Shown here: positions 35,690 through 45,292 of the stretch, piece after piece
How the letters are laid out: each line of letters begins with the position of its first letter
Position numbering within the stretch: the stretch's first letter is position 1
NCBI RefSeq assembly: GCF_007556815.1
Contig: NZ_CP041745.1
Coordinates: 434,001-498,000, forward strand
Source of the DNA: Paraburkholderia megapolitana
GTDB lineage: Bacteria; Pseudomonadota; Gammaproteobacteria; Burkholderiales; Burkholderiaceae
Length of the DNA stretch: 64,000 nucleotides
Reading direction: 5' to 3'
Notes under the pieces: model-generated
What the model was told of the DNA's origin: nothing
The model's input: only the letters and a program-made list of their open reading frames with translations
Databases searched by the model: none
Made by a program: the position numbers and the translations under genes

Positions 35690-36346
35690 ATGAAGATAAG
35701 CTTTATTCTGACCGGGGAAGGCTCTTCGGACTTGCGGCTGGTCGAGCATATCGAGACCATATTTATTTGCGAAGGTTTTGCGGAGGCGAGCGGAGAGGCG
35801 CCCGACCTCAGTGTTTTGGGGGGCGGCGTCGGAAGAACTGTCCGGGAGAAATTGACGGTACTGTTGAAGTTTTATCCTAACGTAGACGTCATTTTCGTAC
35901 ATCGAGATGCTGATAACGCAGGTGCCGACGTGCGAGAGCAAGAGATTTGGGCCGGCGTTGAAGGGGTAGTAGCGGCCGAAAGGATAATACCGATAATCCC
36001 GGTAACGATGCTGGAGACGTGGCTGCTTGCTGACCACGATGCCATAAAGCGGGTGGCGGGAAATAGTGGGCACGTTGGTGCTTTGCAAGCGATTCCCGCG
36101 ATGCGGCAGTTGGAAGGTATCGTGGATGCGAAATCGGTCTTGCTTGATGCCTTGTGCGAGGCCAGTGAAGTGGAAGGCCGGCGACTTCAAAAATTCAAGA
36201 AGCGTTTTTTTGACATGCGAGCGCGGTTGACGCTTGATCTTGACCCGGGTGGACCGGTTCAAAATCTTCCCTCATACGCACGCTTCCGGTCGAAGGTTAG
36301 CGCTTTCTCAAACGCTAGGTTGGAGCCGCCGGTTGAAGAGGTCTAG
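35690..36346 (+). CDS. DUF4276 TOPRIM-like protein, partner of the ATPase
   Basis: A 218-residue protein with a TOPRIM-like acidic pattern: ILTGEGSSD (E10, D14) near the N-terminus and VIFVHRDADNAG (D73, D75), followed by IPVTMLETWLLAD. DUF4276 proteins paired with AAA15 ATPases resemble the two-gene AbiL/split-OLD abortive-infection systems, in which the TOPRIM half is the presumed nuclease. ATG 35690 was chosen; a GTG at 35669 overlapping the ATPase stop would add seven residues. The end overlaps the convergent recombinase gene by four bases. Confidence 0.78.
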   Translation: MKISFILTGEGSSDLRLVEHIETIFICEGFAEASGEAPDLSVLGGGVGRTVREKLTVLLKFYPNVDVIFVHRDADNAGADVREQEIWAGVEGVVAAERIIPIIPVTMLETWLLADHDAIKRVAGNSGHVGALQAIPAMRQLEGIVDAKSVLLDALCEASEVEGRRLQKFKKRFFDMRARLTLDLDPGGPVQNLPSYARFRSKVSAFSNARLEPPVEEV

Positions 36347-36924
36347 GCCGACAGTGGAAGCCTGAGCTGTATTCGAGAGCGTTCGATTGTCCTGTCTATG
36401 GTCCGAGGGTGCGTTCCGTATCGTCTGGCGAGCGCGGCCTTACTGAAGGTGTTTGCCCGCCATAATTTCAGTAATTCGGTTTCCTGCTCTCTGGTCAGCG
36501 ATTTCGGTCGGCCAACCTTTGCCCCTCTTCTGATGGCAGCGTGAATGCCGGCAGTTGTGCGTTCGCGTATGATTTCACGCTCGAATTCTGCGAACGCGCC
36601 GAGCATCTGGAGCATCATTCGTCCGGCTGGCGATTTTGTTTCGATGGTCTCGCTGAGGCTTTTGAAGTCGGCGCCCGCTGCGGTGAGTTCGTCCAGAATG
36701 TTTAGTAGATCGCGCAGGGAACGGGCGATGCGGTCGAGCTTGTATACGACTAAAGTGTCACCGGGTTTGATGGTCGCCATGATTCCGTGGAACACAGGCC
36801 GTCTGCGGGTGGCTGCGGAACGTTTTTCGTCGTGTATTTCTTCGCATCCTGCTTTTTCTAGCGCGTCGATTTGCGCGCGCGTGTCTTGGTCCCTCGTTGA
36901 TACCCGTGCATAACCAATTAGCAT
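36343..36924 (-). CDS. Serine recombinase (resolvase/invertase family), probable prophage integrase
   Basis: A 193-residue small serine recombinase. The catalytic serine is S9 in MLIGYARVSTRDQD, arginines follow in YKLDRIARSLRDL, and the E-helix region is AGRMMLQMLGAFAEFEREIIRERT. The C-terminal DNA-binding helix-turn-helix is FSKAALARRYGTHPRTIDRTI. It is the only recombinase of the element and its ATG is only 70 bp inside the right attachment repeat, so it most likely integrates and excises the phage. In the circular form its gene would follow the repressor gene by five bases. Confidence 0.9.
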   Translation of the reverse strand: MLIGYARVSTRDQDTRAQIDALEKAGCEEIHDEKRSAATRRRPVFHGIMATIKPGDTLVVYKLDRIARSLRDLLNILDELTAAGADFKSLSETIETKSPAGRMMLQMLGAFAEFEREIIRERTTAGIHAAIRRGAKVGRPKSLTREQETELLKLWRANTFSKAALARRYGTHPRTIDRTIERSRIQLRLPLSA

Positions 36925-36993
36925 GATTTTTATGTTGGAGTGGGTGGAGTCAACAGTCTATGGACGATCATCGTTCGATAGTTTTTCCATGCG

Positions 36994-37006
36994 CGCGAAA
37001 ATGAGG
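36994..37006 (+). repeat. Right prophage attachment repeat (attR core)
   Basis: CGCGAAAATGAGG, identical to 25748-25760. Read in the rsmD frame, the bases after it give GAA TAA, restoring the natural rsmD end (ENEE-stop) when joined to the left junction. On the phage side it continues the repressor frame to a TAA at 36932-36930. Confidence 0.88.
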
Positions 37007-37125
37007 AATAATGCGCGTTCCAAAACCAGCACCGGACGGTTTACCGTTACCGGTGCGATCGGCGGCAGGCGCGTTCAGCGGACGCGCATTGGCGTGCCCA
37101 TTTGTCTGAAGACAGGAGAAGCCTC

Positions 37126-37626
37126 ATGGTAGTCGCCGTGTACCCGGGTACCTTCGATCCATTGACGCGTGGTCACGAAGACCTCGTGCGGCGCGCGTCG
37201 AGCATTTTCGACACGCTGGTGGTGGGCGTCGCGGACAGTCGCAACAAGAAGCCGTTTTTCACGCTGGAGGAACGTCTCGACATCGCACACGAGGTGCTCG
37301 GCCATTATCCGAACGTGCAGGTGATGAGTTTCAAGGGACTGCTGAAAGACTTCGTCCGCAACAACAATGCGCGGGTTATCGTGCGCGGTCTGCGCGCGGT
37401 CTCGGACTTCGAGTACGAATTCCAGATGGCCGGCATGAATCGCTATCTGTTGCCCGATGTCGAAACGATGTTCATGACGCCGTCCGACCAGTATCAGTTC
37501 ATCTCCGGAACGATCGTCCGCGAAATCGCGCAACTGGGCGGCGATGTCAGCAAGTTCGTTTTTCCGTCCGTCGAGAAGCGACTGCAGGAAAAGGTCGCCG
37601 TGCTCGAAAAGCAGCGTGGCGGCTGA
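37126..37626 (+). CDS. coaD: Phosphopantetheine adenylyltransferase
   Basis: The 166-residue enzyme transfers AMP to 4'-phosphopantetheine in coenzyme A synthesis. Nucleotidyltransferase motifs are clear: [19 protein letters not shown] (TxGH-type) near residue 7 and [12 protein letters not shown] (ISSTxxR-type) near 125, with [18 protein letters not shown] between. ATG 37126 follows ACAGGAGAA; a longer in-frame start at 37102 is unlikely. Without the prophage it would directly follow rsmD, the usual arrangement. Confidence 0.96.
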   Translation: MVVAVYPGTFDPLTRGHEDLVRRASSIFDTLVVGVADSRNKKPFFTLEERLDIAHEVLGHYPNVQVMSFKGLLKDFVRNNNARVIVRGLRAVSDFEYEFQMAGMNRYLLPDVETMFMTPSDQYQFISGTIVREIAQLGGDVSKFVFPSVEKRLQEKVAVLEKQRGG

Positions 37627-37702
37627 GCTGCCCGGCGGCATAGTCGTAACCAGCGTAAACTGGCGGCTTGACGGAACGAAAGCCGGCTGTGTGCCGGCGT
37701 GA

Positions 37703-37972
<270 letters not shown>

Positions 37973-38080
37973 CCGATTCGGCCGGTGCGCCGCGTCGCAC
38001 CGGGTTGCCGTTATGTTGTTGCGATCAGATCGTTGCGCAATCGTTCAACCGCTCAATCGCGCGATTGCGTGAGCAAGCCG

Positions 38081-39151
38081 TTAAACGGCAAGCACGTCAT
38101 GCAGTGCATCGAGCAGCGCGTCGCATTCGGCGTCGGTGCCGATCGAGATGCGTAGATGCTGATCGACACGCGGCAACTTGAAGTGCCGCACGAAAATTTC
38201 CCTTTCTTTGAGTTGCGCGGCGAGCGTCGCTGCGTCGTGCGCGCGATGCCGTGCGAGCACGAAGTTCGCAGCGGACGGCACGACCTCGAAGCCAAGCGTG
38301 CTCAATCCAGCTGATAGACGCGTGCGACTCGCGATCACCTTCGCACACGTGTCGCGAAACCATTCACCGTCTTCGTACGCGGCCGTCGCCGCAGCCTGCG
38401 CGAGCCGATCAAGCGGGTAGGAGTTGAAACTGTCCTTCACGCGATTCAGCGCATCGAGCAGCAGCGGATCGCCGAACGCAAGGCCGATGCGCATGCCCGC
38501 CAGTGAACGCGCCTTCGACACCGTCTGCACGACAAGCAACTGCGGATACCGGTCGATCAGCGACACCGCCGATTCCGCGCCGAAGTCGACATACGCTTCG
38601 TCGATCACCACGACCGATTCCGTATTCGCCGCGACGAACCGCTCGATCTCCGCGAGCGACAGCGGTCGTCCGGTAGGGGCATTGGGGTTCGGAAACAGCA
38701 CGCCGCCGTTGGGTATCGCGTAGCCGTCGAGGCGCAGCGTGAAATCGGCATCGAGCGGCACCGTACGATACTCGACCTCATAGAGCCGTGCGTAGGTCGG
38801 ATAGAAGCTGTAGGTGACGTCGGGGAACAGGATAGGGTGAGCATGCTTTAGCAACGCCTGAAACACGAGCGCCAGCACTTCGTCGGAACCATTGCCAGCG
38901 AACACCTGTTCAGGCCGAATGCCGTGGTGAGCGGCGACCGCTTCACGTAGCCTGCGTGCAGTCGCATCCGGATAGCGCCGCAGTGAATCGCCAGTCGCGC
39001 CGAGTTCTTCACGGATCGCGTCGAGTACACGAGGCGAGGGCGGATAGGGGTTTTCGTTGGCGTTCAGCTTGACCGGATGCGCAAGCGCAGGCTGCTCGCC
39101 CGGCGTATAAGGCGTCAGGCGCTGAACGATGTCACTCCAGTAACGGCTCAA
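38081..39151 (-). CDS. hisC: Histidinol-phosphate aminotransferase
   Basis: PLP-dependent enzyme of histidine synthesis, 356 residues. Visible motifs are [13 protein letters not shown] near the N-terminus, [36 protein letters not shown], and the PLP lysine in [14 protein letters not shown]. The start is a TTG at 39151, because GGGAGG lies five bases upstream and the product then begins MSRYWSDIV like its relatives. An earlier TTG at 39166 would overlap that ribosome-binding site. Confidence 0.94.
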   Translation of the reverse strand: MSRYWSDIVQRLTPYTPGEQPALAHPVKLNANENPYPPSPRVLDAIREELGATGDSLRRYPDATARRLREAVAAHHGIRPEQVFAGNGSDEVLALVFQALLKHAHPILFPDVTYSFYPTYARLYEVEYRTVPLDADFTLRLDGYAIPNGGVLFPNPNAPTGRPLSLAEIERFVAANTESVVVIDEAYVDFGAESAVSLIDRYPQLLVVQTVSKARSLAGMRIGLAFGDPLLLDALNRVKDSFNSYPLDRLAQAAATAAYEDGEWFRDTCAKVIASRTRLSAGLSTLGFEVVPSAANFVLARHRAHDAATLAAQLKEREIFVRHFKLPRVDQHLRISIGTDAECDALLDALHDVLAV

Positions 39152-39199
39152 ACGAACCTCCCGCAAAAAGGCTCACACATCCAAAACGGCAGAACGCAG

Positions 39200-39802
39200 T
39201 CAAGCGTTGCGATGCAACTGCATCATCGCGCGTTCTAACTCGCCTTTGATTATCTGCGGCATCACCGCAAGGCCGCGCTCGATCGATGCATCGATCACAT
39301 CCTGCTCTTCCCTGCGCGGCGGCTTCAGCACGAAGTTCGCAACATCCGGCTTCGCGCCGGCGCGCGCACTTTCGGGAATCAGATCGCGCGGATGGCCGAT
39401 GCCGATACGCAAACGCCAGTACTGCTGCGTCGTCAGGTGCGAGGAAATGTCCTTGAGCCCGTTATGGCCGCCGCTACCACCACCGAGCTTCAGCTTCACG
39501 GTACCGGGCGGCAGATCGAGTTCGTCGTGGGCGACGAGAATCTCGTCAGGCAGGATCTTGAAGAAGTGCGCAAGCGCCACGACCGATTGCCCCGAGCGGT
39601 TCATGTACGTCTGCGGTTCCAGCAGATGCACCTCTTCGCCATGCAGCCGGGCCTTCGCATAGAAGCCATGAAAACGCCGCTCGTCGCGCAGTGTCGTGCC
39701 TGCCTCGCGGGCGAGTTGATCGACCAGCCAGAAGCCGGCGTTGTGTCGCGTCGCGGTGTACTCTGCGCCCGGATTGCCGAGCCCGACGATCAGCTTGATC
39801 AT
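39200..39802 (-). CDS. pth: Peptidyl-tRNA hydrolase
   Basis: The 200-residue enzyme releases peptides from tRNA after premature drop-off. Conserved residues are in [23 protein letters not shown] (Asn and catalytic His20), [10 protein letters not shown], and [32 protein letters not shown] (catalytic Asp). It is downstream of rplY in the same orientation, separated by a terminator. Confidence 0.96.
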   Translation of the reverse strand: MIKLIVGLGNPGAEYTATRHNAGFWLVDQLAREAGTTLRDERRFHGFYAKARLHGEEVHLLEPQTYMNRSGQSVVALAHFFKILPDEILVAHDELDLPPGTVKLKLGGGSGGHNGLKDISSHLTTQQYWRLRIGIGHPRDLIPESARAGAKPDVANFVLKPPRREEQDVIDASIERGLAVMPQIIKGELERAMMQLHRNA

Positions 39803-39830
39803 GATGAAAGCATGAGCGAAAAAAGAGGCG

Positions 39831-39864
39831 AAAAAAAACCCGCCGGGGCGAACCTCGGCGGGTT
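39831..39864 (-). terminator. Rho-independent terminator between rplY and pth
   Basis: On the minus strand AACCCGCCG (39864-39856) pairs with CGGCGGGTT (39845-39837), followed by a run of T (plus-strand A 39831-39838). It lies about 50 bases after the rplY stop, so pth may depend on read-through or its own promoter. Confidence 0.85.
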
Positions 39865-39916
39865 ACGTCGTCCGTTTCATGGAAACGGATCGAGAGGATC
39901 GCTAGCTTGTACTGGA

Positions 39917-40549
39917 TCAGGCGGCGGGTGTTTCGCCTTCGCCTGCTGCAGCTGCGCTACCTGTAGCTGCGTCGTCCGAGACGGCGCCAGCCGGAATCGT
40001 CGCCGCGGCGATCACCGGGTTTTCTGCTTCAATGTGCGCGACGAGCGCGACACCCTTCGGCAGTGCGATGTCCTTCGCGTGCAGCGAATGACCGGCTTCG
40101 ATTGTCGCCAGATCGACTTCGAGGAATTCCGGCAGATCGCCCGGCAGACACTCGATTTCGACTTCGTTCAGCACGTGCGAAATGACCGCGCCCGACAGCT
40201 TCACAGCCGGGTTGGTTTCCTGGTTCATGAAGTGCAGCGGCACCTTGGTGTGCAGCTTCTTCTTCGCGTCGACGCGCTGGAAATCCACGTGCAGCACGAT
40301 CTGACGGAACGGGTGGTACTGCACATCGCGCAGCAGAACCTGTTGTTCCTTGCCAGCCACTTCCAGGTCGAGAATCGACGAGTGGAAGACTTCTTTCTTC
40401 AGCGCGTGCCACAGCGCGTTGTGATCGATCTCGATCAGTTCCGGTTCAGCACCAGCGCCATAAACGATACCCGGGGTCTTCCCCGTGTTACGCAGGCGGC
40501 GGCTCGCACCCGTACCATGCAGATTGCGCTCGAAAGCGACTACTTTCAT
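39917..40549 (-). CDS. rplY: 50S ribosomal protein L25/general stress protein Ctc
   Basis: A 210-residue long-form L25 (CTC family). The N-terminal 5S rRNA-binding domain begins [21 protein letters not shown] and is followed by a beta-barrel domain ([35 protein letters not shown]). The tail is Ala-rich, ending EGETPAA. It is encoded after prs, as is usual in beta-proteobacteria. Confidence 0.95.
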   Translation of the reverse strand: MKVVAFERNLHGTGASRRLRNTGKTPGIVYGAGAEPELIEIDHNALWHALKKEVFHSSILDLEVAGKEQQVLLRDVQYHPFRQIVLHVDFQRVDAKKKLHTKVPLHFMNQETNPAVKLSGAVISHVLNEVEIECLPGDLPEFLEVDLATIEAGHSLHAKDIALPKGVALVAHIEAENPVIAAATIPAGAVSDDAATGSAAAAGEGETPAA

Positions 40550-40627
40550 GTTGTTTCTCCATTAGCTGCCCGCGACCAGGCAGTAAAACGGGGCCACTCG
40601 CCTTGCGGCTCGCGACCCCAAACTAAG

Positions 40628-40695
40628 CGGCATGAACCTTCGTCCGTTCATGCCGATTGTGCCGGCATGCAGCGGGGAACCCGCTGCATGCCGGC
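40628..40695. other. Two perfect hairpins between prs and rplY
   Basis: CGGCATGAAC (40628-40637) pairs with GTTCATGCCG (40646-40655), and a 16-bp stem (40661-40676 with 40680-40695) closes a three-base loop six bases away. Neither is followed by a T run on the minus strand. They may act as attenuators, processing sites or mRNA stabilisers in the prs-rplY transcript. Confidence 0.6.
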
Positions 40696-40702
40696 AAATG
40701 CT

Positions 40703-41659
40703 TTAACTCTCTGCGAACAGCGACATCACCGAGTCGCCGCGGCGAATCCGCGAGAACGTCTCGGCCAGCAGACCCGCGCTTGTCAGCGAGCGGATCTTCG
40801 CGCAAGAACGTGCTTCTTCGCCGAGCGGGATCGTATCGGTGACGACCAGTTCGTCGAGCGCCGATGCGGCAATACGCTCGCCTGCACCACCCGACAACAC
40901 CGGGTGCGTTGCGTACGCAAACACCTGCTTCGCTCCGCGTTCTTTCAGTACCTGCGCAGCCTTGCACAGCGTGCCGGCCGTATCGACCATGTCGTCCATG
41001 ATCACGCAGGTCCGGCCATCCACTTCACCGATGATGTTCATCACTTCGGCGATGTTCGCCTTCGGCCGACGTTTGTCGATGATCGCGAGATCGCAGTTCA
41101 GTTGCTTCGCCAGCGCCCGGGCCCGCACCACACCGCCGACGTCCGGCGATACGACCAGCAGATCTTCGTAGTTCTGCTTGCGCAGATCGCCGAGCAGCAC
41201 AGGCGTCGCGTAGATGTTGTCGACCGGGATGTCGAAGAAACCCTGAATCTGGTCAGCGTGCAGATCCATCGTGATGATCCGCTCGACGCCCGCGATTTCC
41301 AGCATGTTCGCGACGACTTTCGCGGAGATCGCGACACGCGCCGAGCGCGGCCGGCGGTCCTGGCGGGCATAGCCGAAGTACGGGATGGCTGCGGTGATCC
41401 GGCCTGCGGATGCGCGCTTGAGCGCATCGACCATGATCATCAGTTCCATCAGGTTGTCGTTCGCCGGTGCGCAGGTGGACTGCAGCACGAAGACGTCCTT
41501 GCCGCGGACGTTTTCCTGGATCTCGACCTGGATTTCGCCATCCGAAAACCGGCTGACCATCGCCTTGCCGAGTGGAATACCGAGGATTTTGACGACTTCC
41601 TGTGCAAGCTCGGGATTAGCGTTGCCAGTAAAAACCATCAGGCCGTCATGGCTGCTCAT
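40703..41659 (-). CDS. prs: Ribose-phosphate pyrophosphokinase (PRPP synthase)
   Basis: The 318-residue enzyme makes PRPP from ribose-5-phosphate and ATP for nucleotide, histidine and tryptophan synthesis. Signatures are [54 protein letters not shown], the flexible loop KRRPK and the PRPP-binding loop [18 protein letters not shown] tRNA-Gln gene lies 44 bases upstream in the same orientation. Confidence 0.97.
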   Translation of the reverse strand: MSSHDGLMVFTGNANPELAQEVVKILGIPLGKAMVSRFSDGEIQVEIQENVRGKDVFVLQSTCAPANDNLMELMIMVDALKRASAGRITAAIPYFGYARQDRRPRSARVAISAKVVANMLEIAGVERIITMDLHADQIQGFFDIPVDNIYATPVLLGDLRKQNYEDLLVVSPDVGGVVRARALAKQLNCDLAIIDKRRPKANIAEVMNIIGEVDGRTCVIMDDMVDTAGTLCKAAQVLKERGAKQVFAYATHPVLSGGAGERIAASALDELVVTDTIPLGEEARSCAKIRSLTSAGLLAETFSRIRRGDSVMSLFAES

Positions 41660-41703
41660 CGTGCACCTGTGTCAGGCTGGGGGCGAGGAAATGCGAGAAT
41701 TTT

Positions 41704-41780
41704 TGGCAGGGGAGGAAGGACTCGAACCCTCGAATGCCGGAATCAAAATCCGGTGCCTTAACCAACTTGGCGACTCCCCT
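41704..41780 (-). tRNA. tRNA-Gln (anticodon UUG)
   Basis: The minus strand folds into a standard cloverleaf. The acceptor AGGGGAG pairs with CTCCCCT, the anticodon stem-loop is CCGGATTTTGATTCCGG with anticodon TTG, and the T arm contains GGGTTCGAGTCC. The 3' CCA is encoded. It lies between ispE and prs, the position conserved in Burkholderiales. Confidence 0.95.
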
Positions 41781-41833
41781 ACACTAACTTTGAGCTTCGC
41801 CGGATGTGTAGGACTATCCGACGACGCAAAACT

Positions 41834-42715
41834 TTATGACGCGAAGTCAAAGAGTGGATGCGTATCCAGGCTTGCGGTGACTGCGCTGTTCCAGCCGGCT
41901 GGCAGTCTGGCTTGTGCCAGTTCTGCTTCGCGCTGATTCTGGAACGCTGCAAAGACACTAGCGCCCGATCCGGTCATCCGCGCGGGTGCGATGTTATCAA
42001 ACCACCTGAGCACCTGCGCAACTTCCGCGTATTTTCCCACGACAACCGGTTGCATGTCATTTCGGCCGAAACTGTCGGGCCAACCTGTTTTGCAACTGTC
42101 TCGTGCAAGGAAGTCCGCAATTGTGAGGGGTTTTGAATCCCTTGTCAACGCTCTCTCGGAAAAAATCACCGCTGTCGGAACGTGTACTTGCGGGGTCACG
42201 ACGAGGAAATAACGCGGCGGCAATTGTACCGCCTGTAAGGCTTCGCCGACACCCTCGGCGAACGCGTTTTTACCGAAGACAAAGAACGGCACATCCGCGC
42301 CCAGCTTAAGCGCGAGCGTCTGCAGTTCGGTGCGTGGCAGGTCGAGTTTCCAGAGGCGGTTCAGGGCGAGCAGCGTCGTTGCGGCGTCGGAGCTGCCACC
42401 GCCGAGCCCAGCACCCATCGGCAGGCGCTTGTCGATCTCGATGTCGACGCCTGCGCCGGTGCCCGTATGGGCTTTTAGCAGCGTGGCGGCGCGTACGGTC
42501 AGGTCGTGTTCGGCAGGGACGTCGGCGACGGCGGTGCGGCGCACGATCTGGCCGTCGGCGCGGTGCGTGAAGTGCAGCGTGTCGCCCCAGTCGAGCAACT
42601 GGAAGACGGTCTGCAGCGCGTGGTAGCCGTCCGGGCGCCGCCCGGTGATATGCAGGAACAGGTTCAGTTTCGCTGGTGCGAGGCAGTCGCGCAGCGAATC
42701 GGTCGTTTCGATCAT
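41834..42715 (-). CDS. ispE: 4-diphosphocytidyl-2-C-methyl-D-erythritol kinase
   Basis: GHMP kinase of the MEP isoprenoid pathway, 293 residues. The substrate-binding [20 protein letters not shown] is near the N-terminus. The ATP-binding loop [22 protein letters not shown] is central, with [20 protein letters not shown], and the C-terminal [12 protein letters not shown] is present. It lies just downstream of lolB on the same strand, a typical pairing. Confidence 0.96.
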   Translation of the reverse strand: MIETTDSLRDCLAPAKLNLFLHITGRRPDGYHALQTVFQLLDWGDTLHFTHRADGQIVRRTAVADVPAEHDLTVRAATLLKAHTGTGAGVDIEIDKRLPMGAGLGGGSSDAATTLLALNRLWKLDLPRTELQTLALKLGADVPFFVFGKNAFAEGVGEALQAVQLPPRYFLVVTPQVHVPTAVIFSERALTRDSKPLTIADFLARDSCKTGWPDSFGRNDMQPVVVGKYAEVAQVLRWFDNIAPARMTGSGASVFAAFQNQREAELAQARLPAGWNSAVTASLDTHPLFDFAS

Positions 42716-42737
42716 GAGCGGGGTGAAATACGGGCGG

Positions 42738-43361
42738 TTACTGGTCCAGCACGAGCTTGATGGCGAGCGGCGGGTCCTGGCGGGCGAGATTGACGCGTTT
42801 CAGCCCGGTGGCCGGGGCGTCCGCGTAGGCCACGTAATCGATGGTCCAGCCGTCCTGCTCGATTTCCTTGAGCCGCGTGGGTTGCTGCGGGTCCGGGACA
42901 GTGGTGGCGTGCGACGTTGGCGCGACGGACGGCTGCAGCCAGTAGCGCAGCCCTTCGACCGGCAGCGCGAAGCCGATCGCGTTCTGCATCAGTGTGGAGA
43001 CGTTATCGGCGGTGAGCGGCTCGCGATTCGGCAGCTCGAGCGATGCCGAAGCCGGCGACGAAGTGATGATCGCCAGCGTCTGGCCGAGCGGACTGCGCAA
43101 CTGCACGGTGACGGTGTCGCCGGTTTCCTGCCAGTCGAAATTGCCGTACGCGTTGCGCTGCTGGCCGTTCTGGTCGTCGTACTGAACGGCGAAGCGGCCG
43201 TGATAGGCGCGGGTGGTTTGCGTCGAGAGCGCGGTGGCCGCGTTCGACGTGGACGGTCCCCGCGGCTGCACCGACGCGCAGCCCGACAGCGCAACGACGG
43301 CCGCCGCGCAGAGCGCGAGGCCGAACGAAGCGCGGCGCGGCGGTTGAAGAAAGGCCGGCAT
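42738..43361 (-). CDS. lolB: Outer-membrane lipoprotein receptor LolB
   Basis: A 207-residue lipoprotein: the signal ends with the lipobox ALSGC (about residue 27), followed by the LolB domain ([47 protein letters not shown]). LolB accepts lipoproteins from LolA and inserts them into the outer membrane. The start chosen at 43361 overlaps the stop of the upstream TPR gene by one base (TGATG). Confidence 0.93.
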   Translation of the reverse strand: MPAFLQPPRRASFGLALCAAAVVALSGCASVQPRGPSTSNAATALSTQTTRAYHGRFAVQYDDQNGQQRNAYGNFDWQETGDTVTVQLRSPLGQTLAIITSSPASASLELPNREPLTADNVSTLMQNAIGFALPVEGLRYWLQPSVAPTSHATTVPDPQQPTRLKEIEQDGWTIDYVAYADAPATGLKRVNLARQDPPLAIKLVLDQ

Positions 43362-45205
43362 CAGAGATTGTTCACCTGAAGGCGTTTGAGTGTATTCACG
43401 AGTGTGTCGTTGTCCGGTTCGAGCTTTAGGGCTTCGCGCCATGCGGCACGCGCCTGATCCTGAGCGCCGGTCTGCCACAGTACCTCGCCGAGATGCGCGC
43501 CGATTTCCGCATTCGGCTGCAGATCGTAAGCCTTGCGCAGCAGCTTGATTGCAGTGGCGGTGTCGCCGAGGCGGTACTTCACCCAGCCGACGCTGTCCAT
43601 GATGAACGCGTCGTCAGGTGCGAGCGCCGACGCTTTCTCCACCAGCCTGTCTGCTTCCGGCAGACGCTGATTGCGATCGGCAAGCGAATAGCCGAGCGCG
43701 TTATACGCCTGCGGGTTGTCCGGCTGCGAGCGGATCAGCTTGCGCAACTGGCCTTCCATCACTTCGTAGTGGCCGTTCTTTTCGGCGGCCATGGCGTAGT
43801 CGTAGGTCAGATCGGGATCGTCCGGGAAATCGGCGGTGGCCTGGGCGAGTCGCGTCTCGGCTTCCGGGTAGCGTTTCGTATCGAACAGGATCGCCGCATC
43901 GGTACGCGCGAGCAACGCCTGGTCACGCGGGTCCGTCGCCTGGACGCCGGCGAGCAGCTTGCGCGCATCGTCCGGTTTGCCTTCTTTTTCCAGCAGCTGC
44001 GCGCGCGTGACCTGCGCAGGGAAGTACTGCTGGCTGGCCGGCGAAATCTTGTCGAGCCAGCCGCTTGCTGCCGCGTCGTTCTTCTGCTCGAGCGAGAGTT
44101 GCGCGAGATAGATGTACGCCTGGCCCGCATCCGCGCCCGGCGTGGTTTCGGCTTTCTGCGCATACTGCGTCAGATACGTCTGGGCTTCGGCGGGTTGCTT
44201 CTGCTGGATCTTGATGAGGCCGAGCGCCATCAACGGCGTGAGGTCGTTCGGATTGTCCTTGTGCATGATCTCGAACTGCTTCTGCGCGTCGTCGAGACGA
44301 TTGCTTGCCAGGTAGACCTGGGCGAGCGCGAGGCGCGCATTATGCGACTTCGGATTCTGCTGAACGTACTTTTCGATCGACGCGGTGCCTTCCTTGCGTT
44401 CGTCCGGACCCATCTGCGTCAGCGTCAGTGCGGCGGGCAGATAGTCGGGCTTGAGCGTGAGCGCCTGTTCGAGCGATTTGCGCGCGCCCGGTGCGTCGTC
44501 CGCGACGAGTTGCTGGCGAGCGATCGCCAGCTGCGCTTCGGGCCGGTTCAGATCGTTTTTGAGCAGATCCTGCAGCACATGCAGACCGCCGACACGATTC
44601 GGTCCGCGCGACAGCAGCAGTTGCAACGCGAGAATGCCGTTGCCGCGATTGTCGGCGGGAATCTTGGCGAGTTCGCGGGCCAGTAGCGGCTCGGCGTCGT
44701 CGGGCTTGCCGGACAGCACGAGCAGCGATGCGTCGAGCTGGGCCGCACGTTCCGAGCTGGGCGCGTATTGTTGCCACAACTGCGCAGCGGTAAGCGCATC
44801 GGACGGGCTCTGGGCGGCCAGCGCAATTTCGGTCGCGCGTTGCGCCATGCGCGGGTCGTGCGTGTCGCGCGCCAGCGCGAGATATGTCTGATAGGCCGGC
44901 GCCGGCTGGTTCCGCTGTAACGCGACTTCGGCTGCGAGCACCTGGAAGACGATCTGGCTATTCAGCGCGATGCTCGGCAGATCCTTTGCTTCGTCGGACG
45001 TTTGCGGACCGAGCGCGTCGGGCAGCGTCACCGATGAGTCGTCGGAATCCGGCGACGGATCCTGCGCGTGCGCGGGCAGCGCGACAAGCGTCCAGGCAGC
45101 GAGTACGGCGGCGCCGAGTAGCCGGCGCGGGGAGACGGCGTGCGGCAGATGCGAAGCGCGAGCGGCGCGCTTCATCGAAAGCAGCTTCACGAAGGACAGG
45201 TTCAT
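43361..45205 (-). CDS. Tetratricopeptide-repeat protein
   Basis: A 614-residue exported protein with a signal region (about residues 20-48, ending LPAHAQ) and many TPR units. Examples are [59 protein letters not shown] and [35 protein letters not shown] proteins scaffold complexes; this one is conserved next to lolB and may help envelope assembly, but no specific role is known. The start at 45205 was chosen over 45274; an ATG at 45175 is another option. Confidence 0.88.
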   Translation of the reverse strand: MNLSFVKLLSMKRAARASHLPHAVSPRRLLGAAVLAAWTLVALPAHAQDPSPDSDDSSVTLPDALGPQTSDEAKDLPSIALNSQIVFQVLAAEVALQRNQPAPAYQTYLALARDTHDPRMAQRATEIALAAQSPSDALTAAQLWQQYAPSSERAAQLDASLLVLSGKPDDAEPLLARELAKIPADNRGNGILALQLLLSRGPNRVGGLHVLQDLLKNDLNRPEAQLAIARQQLVADDAPGARKSLEQALTLKPDYLPAALTLTQMGPDERKEGTASIEKYVQQNPKSHNARLALAQVYLASNRLDDAQKQFEIMHKDNPNDLTPLMALGLIKIQQKQPAEAQTYLTQYAQKAETTPGADAGQAYIYLAQLSLEQKNDAAASGWLDKISPASQQYFPAQVTRAQLLEKEGKPDDARKLLAGVQATDPRDQALLARTDAAILFDTKRYPEAETRLAQATADFPDDPDLTYDYAMAAEKNGHYEVMEGQLRKLIRSQPDNPQAYNALGYSLADRNQRLPEADRLVEKASALAPDDAFIMDSVGWVKYRLGDTATAIKLLRKAYDLQPNAEIGAHLGEVLWQTGAQDQARAAWREALKLEPDNDTLVNTLKRLQVNNL

Positions 45206-45292
45206 GGAAATCCGTTCAATGTTTCGGACGATTGTAACGCGCTCGCTACAATACGCGCACAACCACTCACGCAAGTTGCAGACCAGTTAGAC

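Larger units (their letters stand above)
25748..37006 (+). mobile_element. Filamentous (inovirus) prophage with defence-like cargo
   Basis: An 11.26-kb insertion between rsmD and coaD, bounded by the direct repeat CGCGAAAATGAGG. It encodes the full inovirus set: replication protein, ssDNA-binding protein, pVIII-like coat, tiny membrane proteins, pIII-like adhesin, pVI, Zot/pI and a pIV secretin. A minus-strand repressor lies at the left end and a serine recombinase at the right end. The recombinase-driven arrangement recalls Ralstonia RSM-type phages rather than XerCD-dependent ones. Cargo comprises a C5 methyltransferase and an ATPase-DUF4276 pair. Confidence 0.93.

Noticed and set aside
25748..37006. 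XerCD/dif-dependent integration of the prophage
   Set aside because: The junction repeat has no dif-like arms and the element carries its own serine recombinase.
39392..41761. Very long plus-strand open frame (789 codons) across pth, rplY and prs
   Set aside because: It is antisense to well-identified genes and the tRNA; long antisense frames are expected at high GC.
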